In this document: one piece after another, positions 40,088 to 40,341 of the stretch
Numbering within the stretch: position 1 is the first letter of the stretch
Layout of the letters: every line of letters starts with the position of its first letter
Assembly: GCA_964406505.1 (NCBI GenBank)
Contig: CAYORX010000017.1
Span: 1 to 40,341, forward strand
DNA: 40,341 nt
Direction of reading: 5' to 3'
From: DTU015 sp964406505
GTDB lineage: Bacteria > Bacillota > Sulfobacillia > Fermentithermobacillales > Fermentithermobacillaceae
Translations under genes and position numbers: made by a program
The notes under the pieces: generated by a model
The model's input: the letters and a program-made list of their open reading frames with translations, nothing else
Databases searched by the model: none
Told to the model about the DNA's origin: nothing

Positions 40088-40341
40088 GGTAAGTAGGCTA
40101 GGTAGTCGCAGGTGGTTTGACCGCCTGAGGAAAGTCCGGGCTCCATAGGGCAGGACGCTGGGTAACCCCCAGCGAGGGTGACCTTAGGGAAAGTGCCGCA
40201 GAGATATACCGCCGTTAGACATTGACTTTTGTTCTGCATGAGGCGTGCCCAGCCTCCAGTTTCTGAGTGAAAGTCATTTAGTGTTTAAAGGTAAGGGTGA
40301 AAAGGTAGTGTAAGAGACTACCGGCAACCGGGTGACCGGTT
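40088..40341 (+). ncRNA. rnpB: RNase P RNA (M1 RNA), 5' part, cut by the window end
   Basis: The universally conserved CR I sequence GAGGAAAGTCCGGGCTCC is present around 40126-40143, followed by ATAGGGCAGGACGCTGGG. The CGCTGGG/CCCAGCG helix, GAGGGTGACCTTAGGGAAAGTGCC and GCAGAGATATACCGCC are all typical of bacterial RNase P RNA. The layout resembles type A rather than the type B of Bacillus. It matures tRNA 5' ends together with RnpA. About 250 bases are in the window; the 3' conserved region and terminator lie beyond it. The 5' end is set from the promoter and is approximate. Confidence 0.93.

Noticed and set aside
1..40341. CRISPR arrays, complete insertion sequences, rRNA genes
   Set aside because: No regularly spaced repeats, no terminal inverted repeats with an intact transposase, and no rRNA-like sequence were seen.

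Overview
The window looks like a chromosomal segment of an endospore-forming, probably anaerobic Firmicute of the class Clostridia. It is AT-rich by eye and mixes ATG, GTG and TTG starts behind strong AGGAGG-type ribosome binding sites. It carries the sporulation pair DUF2953/GerW, both the LonB and LonA proteases, a Gram-positive AmiACDEF-like oligopeptide importer, and an RNase P RNA whose 5' part looks like the ancestral (type A) class rather than the Bacillus class. The species cannot be named from the sequence alone.

Layout. Positions 1-2933 are accessory and partly decayed: an unplaced hypothetical ORF, an AbrB-type antitoxin with a PIN-domain toxin, then about 1.6 kb of broken coding remnants. 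Positions 2958-11441 carry a thiolase, then a peptide-import operon (lipoprotein, two permeases, one fused double ATPase) ending in a cyanophycinase-like serine peptidase. A small membrane-protein gene on the minus strand and an AbgB-like M20 amidohydrolase follow. Positions 13618-18665 are a minus-strand operon: feoB, feoA, a 10-TM metal-exporter-like protein and a metal-dependent amidohydrolase. A bidirectional terminator separates it from the M20 gene.

Positions 18991-26920 are a proteostasis block: tig, clpP, clpX, lonB, lon. Next come a D-Ala-D-Ala-ligase-like ATP-grasp enzyme with its own promoter and terminator, a GNAT acetyltransferase, a HAD phosphatase on the minus strand, DUF2953/gerW, and tRNA-Val(CAC). 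Positions 31573-38189 hold a secreted beta-propeller/serine-hydrolase fusion, a YhfI-like metallo-hydrolase, an M20 dipeptidase, a putrescine/ornithine-type aminotransferase behind two strong dyads, and RNase HI. The end holds a TPM-domain/LemA membrane pair and the 5' part of rnpB behind a near-consensus promoter.

Functional theme. Much of the window serves peptide and amino-acid scavenging (importer, cyanophycinase-like peptidase, two M20 enzymes, amidohydrolase, aminotransferase), beside conserved housekeeping proteolysis. The points most worth a second look are the propeller/beta-lactamase-fold fusion, the divergent FeoB with a Cys-rich linker inside an unusual metal/amidohydrolase operon, the cyanophycinase-like enzyme with an extra C-terminal region tied to a peptide importer, and the paired dyads at 36229-36284.
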